NCBI GenBank assembly: GCA_014189435.1
Contig: CP050293.1
Span: 3,539,001-3,603,000 of the forward strand
Direction of reading: 5' to 3'
Source of the DNA: Mesorhizobium loti
GTDB lineage: Bacteria; Pseudomonadota; Alphaproteobacteria; Rhizobiales; Rhizobiaceae
Length of the DNA stretch: 64,000 nt
In this document: positions 60,761 to 64,000 of the stretch, one piece after another
Numbering within the stretch: position 1 is the first letter of the stretch
Layout: the number at the start of each line of letters is the position of its first letter
Made by a program: the position numbers and the translations under genes
Notes under the pieces: generated by a model
The model's input: the letters and a program-made list of their open reading frames with translations, nothing else
What the model was told of the DNA's origin: nothing
The model's database searches: none

Positions 60761-60788
60761 CATGCGGATTATAGCGCCTAATCCGCAT
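60761..60788. promoter_or_regulatory. LysR operator in the divergent LysR/OYE promoter
   Basis: A perfect dyad ATGCGGATTA (60762-60771) - TAGCGCC - TAATCCGCAT (60779-60788) with a T-N11-A core (ATTA...TAAT). It begins 23 bases from the LysR start and ends 66 bases before the OYE start. A near copy lies upstream of the SDR gene (59761-59785). Confidence 0.8.
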
Positions 60789-60854
60789 CCTCGTCCTCAG
60801 CTATTTTTCCCTTGCGCCACATGCCGTGGCATCTGCAACGGGACGCGAGAGACA

Positions 60855-62018
60855 ATGAGCAAGACCAAACTCTTCGAAACATTCGCCTTCGCCAAGGGGA
60901 TCACCCTTCGCAATCGCGTGGTCATGGCCCCCATGACGACGTGGTCCGGCAACGAGGACGGGACGATCTCCAGCGAAGAGCTGACCTACTATCGCCGCAG
61001 AGCAAAGGGCGTCGGCCTCGTGCTCACCGGCTGTACTCACGTGATGGCGAATGGCATCGGCTTCACGGGTGAGTTTGCTGCTTATGACGACGACTTCACG
61101 CCGAGCCTGCGACGCCTGGCTGAGGCGGCCAAAAGCGGCGGCGCGCCCGCAATCCTCCAGATCTTCCATGCCGGCAACAAAGCCAACCCCGAACTGATTC
61201 CAGGCGGTGAAATCGTCAGCGCCAGCGCGCTGAAGGTTGCTCCAGGACCCTTCAACAGCGGTGAGGTCACAACGCGGGCTCTCAGCCACGGTGAAATCAT
61301 CGATGTCGTTGCTGCGTTTGGCGAGGCCACCCGCCGCGCCATCGAGGCGGGCTTCGACGGCATTGAGCTGCACGGAGCCCATGGCTTCCTGATCCAGAAC
61401 TTTTTCTCGCCGCTGTTCAACCGGCGTGACGACGAATGGGGTGGCTCTTTGGAGAACCGCCTGCGCTTCCCACTCGCGGTTGTCCATGAGGTAAGGCGGA
61501 TGATCGACCTGCATGCGAGGCGGTCGTTCCTGCTGGGCTACAGAATCTCGCCCGAAGAGCCGGACCAAGGCGGTCTTCGGATCAACGACTCCTATGAGCT
61601 TCTCGACCGTCTTATTCAGAGCGGCGTGGACTACGTCCATGTGTCGCTGTCGAGTATTCTGGGCGCCAAGCCGATTGACGGCGCCGATGAGCGACGGACA
61701 ATAGAATTGATCCTGGATCGTGTGGCTGGTCGCATACCTGTCATCGCCGCAGGCCAGATCAGAAAACCCGAGCAGGCCGAAAATGCCCTGGAACTGGGAT
61801 TGTCCCTCGTGGCCGTCGGTCAGGGACTGGTGATCAACCCGGACTGGGTCAAACTCGCACAATTTGATGACGCCGATCAGATCGACATTGGGTTGAGAAT
61901 GTCCAAGGTTTCAGAGATCGCGCTTCCAGCCAAGCTGCGGGAGGTTATTGAGGCTACTACAGGCTGGTTCAATATCGAGCCTGAGGCCCCGTCACTGCCT
62001 CAGCACGCGGCGGCCTGA
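60855..62018 (+). CDS. NADH:flavin oxidoreductase (Old Yellow Enzyme family)
   Basis: The 387-residue (beta/alpha)8 flavoenzyme binds FMN and reduces activated C=C bonds of enals, enones, quinones or nitro compounds. Visible are VVMAPMTTWSGNEDGTISSEELTYYRRRAKG, the FMN/substrate histidines in ELHGAHGFLIQNFFSPLFNRR, EWGGSLENRLRFPLAVV and GYRISPEEPDQGG. I chose the ATG at 60855, preceded by a GAGAGA-like RBS. The upstream in-frame ATG at 60762 lies inside the LysR operator, so it is unlikely. It is divergent from its probable regulator. A 13-base-pair terminator follows. Confidence 0.9.
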   Translation: MSKTKLFETFAFAKGITLRNRVVMAPMTTWSGNEDGTISSEELTYYRRRAKGVGLVLTGCTHVMANGIGFTGEFAAYDDDFTPSLRRLAEAAKSGGAPAILQIFHAGNKANPELIPGGEIVSASALKVAPGPFNSGEVTTRALSHGEIIDVVAAFGEATRRAIEAGFDGIELHGAHGFLIQNFFSPLFNRRDDEWGGSLENRLRFPLAVVHEVRRMIDLHARRSFLLGYRISPEEPDQGGLRINDSYELLDRLIQSGVDYVHVSLSSILGAKPIDGADERRTIELILDRVAGRIPVIAAGQIRKPEQAENALELGLSLVAVGQGLVINPDWVKLAQFDDADQIDIGLRMSKVSEIALPAKLREVIEATTGWFNIEPEAPSLPQHAAA

Positions 62019-62046
62019 TCGCGCAGGGACTAGCCGGGACAACCGG

Positions 62047-62076
62047 CACCCCGCCTCGCGATCGAGGCGGGGTGCT
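62047..62076 (+). terminator. Intrinsic terminator after the OYE gene
   Basis: GCACCCCGCCTCG (62047-62059) pairs perfectly with CGAGGCGGGGTGC (62064-62076) around a CGAT loop, followed by TATTGCTT. It may also serve the convergent LysM gene. Confidence 0.85.
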
Positions 62077-62107
62077 ATTGCTTCAATGCAATCAGTTGGT
62101 CTGGACT

Positions 62108-63688
62108 CTAGTTGGTCTTGGCCGGCGCCGTCGTTGCCTGCTCGCCCATCGCCTTGAGGTCGGCGGCTTCGCCTTCCTTCGACTTTTCCGGGACCTTGAA
62201 CACCTGCCCCGGCCAGATGCGGTCGGGATTGCTGATCTGGTCCTGGTTGGCGAGGTAGATGGTCGAATAGCGCACGCCATGGCCGTAGACGCGCCGTGAA
62301 ATCCGCCAGAGCGTGTCGTTGCGGCGGATGATGACGGCGCCGTCGGCATGTTCGAGCTTGGGCGCCACGGTCTCGGGCACATCGCTCGGCGGCGTTGCCG
62401 CTGCCACAACGGCCGGAGCCTCGGTGGCGGGAGCGGGCGTCGTGGCCGGTGCAGCGGCAACGGCCGGCGCCTCTGCAGCCGGTGCAGCAGGAGCCGGTGC
62501 GGGTTCCGCCGGGGCAGCCGCGACAACAGCGGGCGCAGGGGGCGCTTCGGCGGCGGCAGGTGCGGCCGGTTTCTCTTCGGCAGGCTTGGGCTCGGCAGGC
62601 GCCACGGCGGCGACCGCTTCGCCCGGCTCGCGTTCGAACGGCACGGCGGCGCGGGCCACCACTTTCACGCCGTCGGCATCGAGGCCGTCGACATGGATGG
62701 TGTAGCTGCCGACCGGAATGTCGCGCGTCGCCTCGACCAGGAAGTGGCCATCCGGTGACGTCAGCGCGTCACCGAGCAGGATGTCGTTGGCATAGGCGCG
62801 CACCTTGCGGCCTGCATCGGCGAGGCCGGCGACAAAGATCTTGTTGCCGTCGATCTCGACCGCCTCGACGACGATCTTGGGTTCGGCCACGACTGCCGCG
62901 GGCGGCGTCGCCGGCGTTGCCGGAGCCGGTGCCGCTTCAACCACGGCTGGCGCTGGTGCCGCCGGGGCGGCTGGTGCCGGAGCTGTGGCCGCGGGCGCTT
63001 CGGCTGCGGGAGCAGCCGGCGCGGCAGCCTGGTCGCCGGCAGCCGGCGCGGCTGGCTTTGTCTCGGGCGCGGGAACGGTGAGCAGTTCGGCCGGCTTGCC
63101 CGGCTCCTCGACCATGGCCAGCACCTGGCCGGCCGCGTCCTTGGGAACCGAGACGACGGCGGTCTGCACCGAGGGCGTCACGACATCGCCCGTGGTCGCG
63201 CGCAGCGCGATTGTATAATCGCCGGGCTTCAGCGGATCATCGAGAATGATAACGAAGGCGCCATCGGGACCAGCTACGGTCGATCCAAGCACCGTCGAGC
63301 CGTTGAGGATCTCGACCTTTGCATTCGGAGCCGCATTGCCGGCGACGACGATCGAGCCATTGCTCTCGACGCGCACGACATCGAAGGACGGTGCGATCGG
63401 ACCGGCCGCAGCCGGCGCTGCCGGAGCCGCCGCATCCGTTGCCGGTGCGGCTGGTGCCGTTGCCTGGGGCACCGTAGCGGGAGCGGCCGGGACCTCCGCA
63501 GGAGGCAGCCGCGCTTCCGTGCCGGGATCGGCCGGTTTCGGCGCCGCGGGCGGCGTCAGCGCCGCCACGTTCGCCGGCGGCGTGTGATTGAGATACGGGT
63601 CGAGTGCGCCCGATACGTAGGCGGTTCCCGCGGCCGCGACGGTCCCACCCGCCGCGAACAGGAACGCCTTCAATGGATTAATTGCCAT
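62108..63688 (-). CDS. LysM domain protein with Ala/Pro-rich linkers and Ig-like modules
   Basis: The 526-residue protein begins with an N-terminal hydrophobic segment (PLKAFLFAAGGTVAAAGTAYVSGAL, anchor or signal), followed by A/P-rich linkers, two beta-rich modules (SIVVAGNAAPNAKVEILNGSTVLGSTVAGPDGAF and KIFVAGLADAGRKVRAYANDILLGDALTSPDGHFL, bacterial Ig-like) and a C-terminal LysM motif (IIRRNDTLWRISRRVYGHGVRYSTIYLANQDQISNPDRIWPGQVFKVP) that binds peptidoglycan. It probably tethers or shapes the cell wall. The long linkers give it repetitive DNA. It is divergent from the LOG-family gene and convergent with the OYE gene. Confidence 0.85.
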   Translation of the reverse strand: MAINPLKAFLFAAGGTVAAAGTAYVSGALDPYLNHTPPANVAALTPPAAPKPADPGTEARLPPAEVPAAPATVPQATAPAAPATDAAAPAAPAAAGPIAPSFDVVRVESNGSIVVAGNAAPNAKVEILNGSTVLGSTVAGPDGAFVIILDDPLKPGDYTIALRATTGDVVTPSVQTAVVSVPKDAAGQVLAMVEEPGKPAELLTVPAPETKPAAPAAGDQAAAPAAPAAEAPAATAPAPAAPAAPAPAVVEAAPAPATPATPPAAVVAEPKIVVEAVEIDGNKIFVAGLADAGRKVRAYANDILLGDALTSPDGHFLVEATRDIPVGSYTIHVDGLDADGVKVVARAAVPFEREPGEAVAAVAPAEPKPAEEKPAAPAAAEAPPAPAVVAAAPAEPAPAPAAPAAEAPAVAAAPATTPAPATEAPAVVAAATPPSDVPETVAPKLEHADGAVIIRRNDTLWRISRRVYGHGVRYSTIYLANQDQISNPDRIWPGQVFKVPEKSKEGEAADLKAMGEQATTAPAKTN

Positions 63689-63831
63689 ATTTCCCTACCC
63701 CTTAGCCACCTAACGCCGGTCTAGCCTGTTTTGCCAAAGCCGACAAGAAAAACGGGCCGGCAAGAAAAAGCCCGGGCTTGTTGACCCTTGGGGCTTGACC
63801 ACGCTTTCAGACCCAATCACCAATCATCGAC
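63689..63831. promoter_or_regulatory. Divergent promoter region of the LysM and LOG-family genes
   Basis: This 143-base region contains the perfect 12-base palindrome AAGCCCGGGCTT (63768-63779) and two TTGACC hexamers at 63781 and 63795 on the plus strand, the second a weak -35 candidate for the LOG gene. No -10 of good match was seen. Confidence 0.35.
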
Positions 63832-64000
63832 ATGAACACGATTCGATCCGTCTGCGTCTATTGCGGCTCGTCTCCGGGCCGCGATGAAACCTATATCAAG
63901 GCCGGACACCTGCTCGGGCGCTCGATTGCCAAAGCCGGTCTGCGGCTGGTCTATGGCGGCGGCACCAAAGGGATCATGGGCGCCGTCGCCGAAGGCGCGC
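63832..64000 (+). CDS. LOG-family (TIGR00730) Rossmann-fold protein, N-terminal fragment
   Basis: The gene runs off the 3' end of the window. Its 56 codons begin MNTIRSVCVYCGSSPGRDETYIKAGHLLGRSIAKAG and reach LRLVYGGGTKGIMGAVAEGA, the first glycine-rich loop of the LOG (lysine-decarboxylase-like) fold. Many members release free cytokinin-type nucleobases from their ribosyl monophosphates, and others are general nucleotide-binding proteins. The PGGxGTxxE catalytic motif lies outside the window, so activity cannot be judged. It is divergent from the LysM gene. Confidence 0.85.
   Translation, partial: MNTIRSVCVYCGSSPGRDETYIKAGHLLGRSIAKAGLRLVYGGGTKGIMGAVAEGA

Overview
The window looks like chromosomal DNA of a rhizobial alphaproteobacterium, most probably Mesorhizobium or a close Phyllobacteriaceae relative. 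The reasons are uniformly GC-rich coding sequence, rhizobial gene orders (lptF-lptG-lptD-surA-pdxA-rsmA; fabD-fabG-acpP-fabF-mltG-yicC-gmk; rpsF-rpsR-rplI; psd-pssA), rhizobial families such as DUF995, and three copies of a paired palindromic intergenic repeat. Almost everything is core metabolism and envelope biogenesis. I see no tRNA, rRNA, CRISPR array, prophage or intact insertion sequence.

Layout. 1-5.3 kb: end of a GT2 glycosyltransferase, a nucleotide-sugar epimerase remnant, a small lipoprotein, a processive GT2 polysaccharide synthase divergent from a secreted GH26-like hydrolase, and a DUF995 protein. 5.4-15.4 kb: holC and pepA on the minus strand, then the plus-strand LPS-export/outer-membrane operon lptF, lptG, lptD, surA-like, pdxA, rsmA. 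15.6-22.3 kb: the minus-strand fatty-acid operon fabD to gmk, with a long centred hairpin between fabG and acpP. 22.6-26.2 kb: an LtaS/MdoB-type membrane sulfatase-fold enzyme and a TadG-like von Willebrand protein. 26.7-31.2 kb: rpsF-rpsR-rplI, cfa, a YnfA-type membrane protein and an Rsm22-like factor with four cysteines in the spacing expected of an Fe-S site. 31.4-33.7 kb: a tandem DUF1428 protein, a DGPF/YCII protein and an ECF42-type sigma factor. 33.8-40.8 kb: a P-loop kinase, dnaB, radA, cvpA, purF and an SDR. 40.9-49.3 kb: a secreted lectin-like protein, OsmC-like peroxiredoxin, agmatine deiminase with a polyamine-binding protein, a LuxR regulator, two EamA transporters, a candidate small RNA, a frameshifted LysR gene and a tautomerase. 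49.4-53.2 kb: phospholipid genes (acyltransferase-like/AMP-ligase fusion, psd, pssA). 53.3-64 kb: a DUF4375 protein, SMP-30, a monooxygenase, an Atm1-type ABC exporter with an ArsR sensor, a LysR/SDR/OYE regulon with matched operators, a LysM protein, and the start of a LOG-family gene.

A large share of the genes serve the envelope: LPS transport (LptF/G/D), beta-barrel chaperoning (SurA), acyl-chain supply (Fab genes, AcpP), phospholipid head groups (Psd, PssA), acyl-chain modification (Cfa), peptidoglycan processing (MltG, LysM) and glucan or phosphoglycerol decoration (GT2, LtaS-like). I found no obviously new multi-gene system. The best leads are regulatory and RNA-level: the fabG-acpP hairpin, the candidate sRNA at 47.8 kb, the paired LysR operators near 60 kb with a Shine-Dalgarno-sequestering hairpin, and the paired inverted repeat family.
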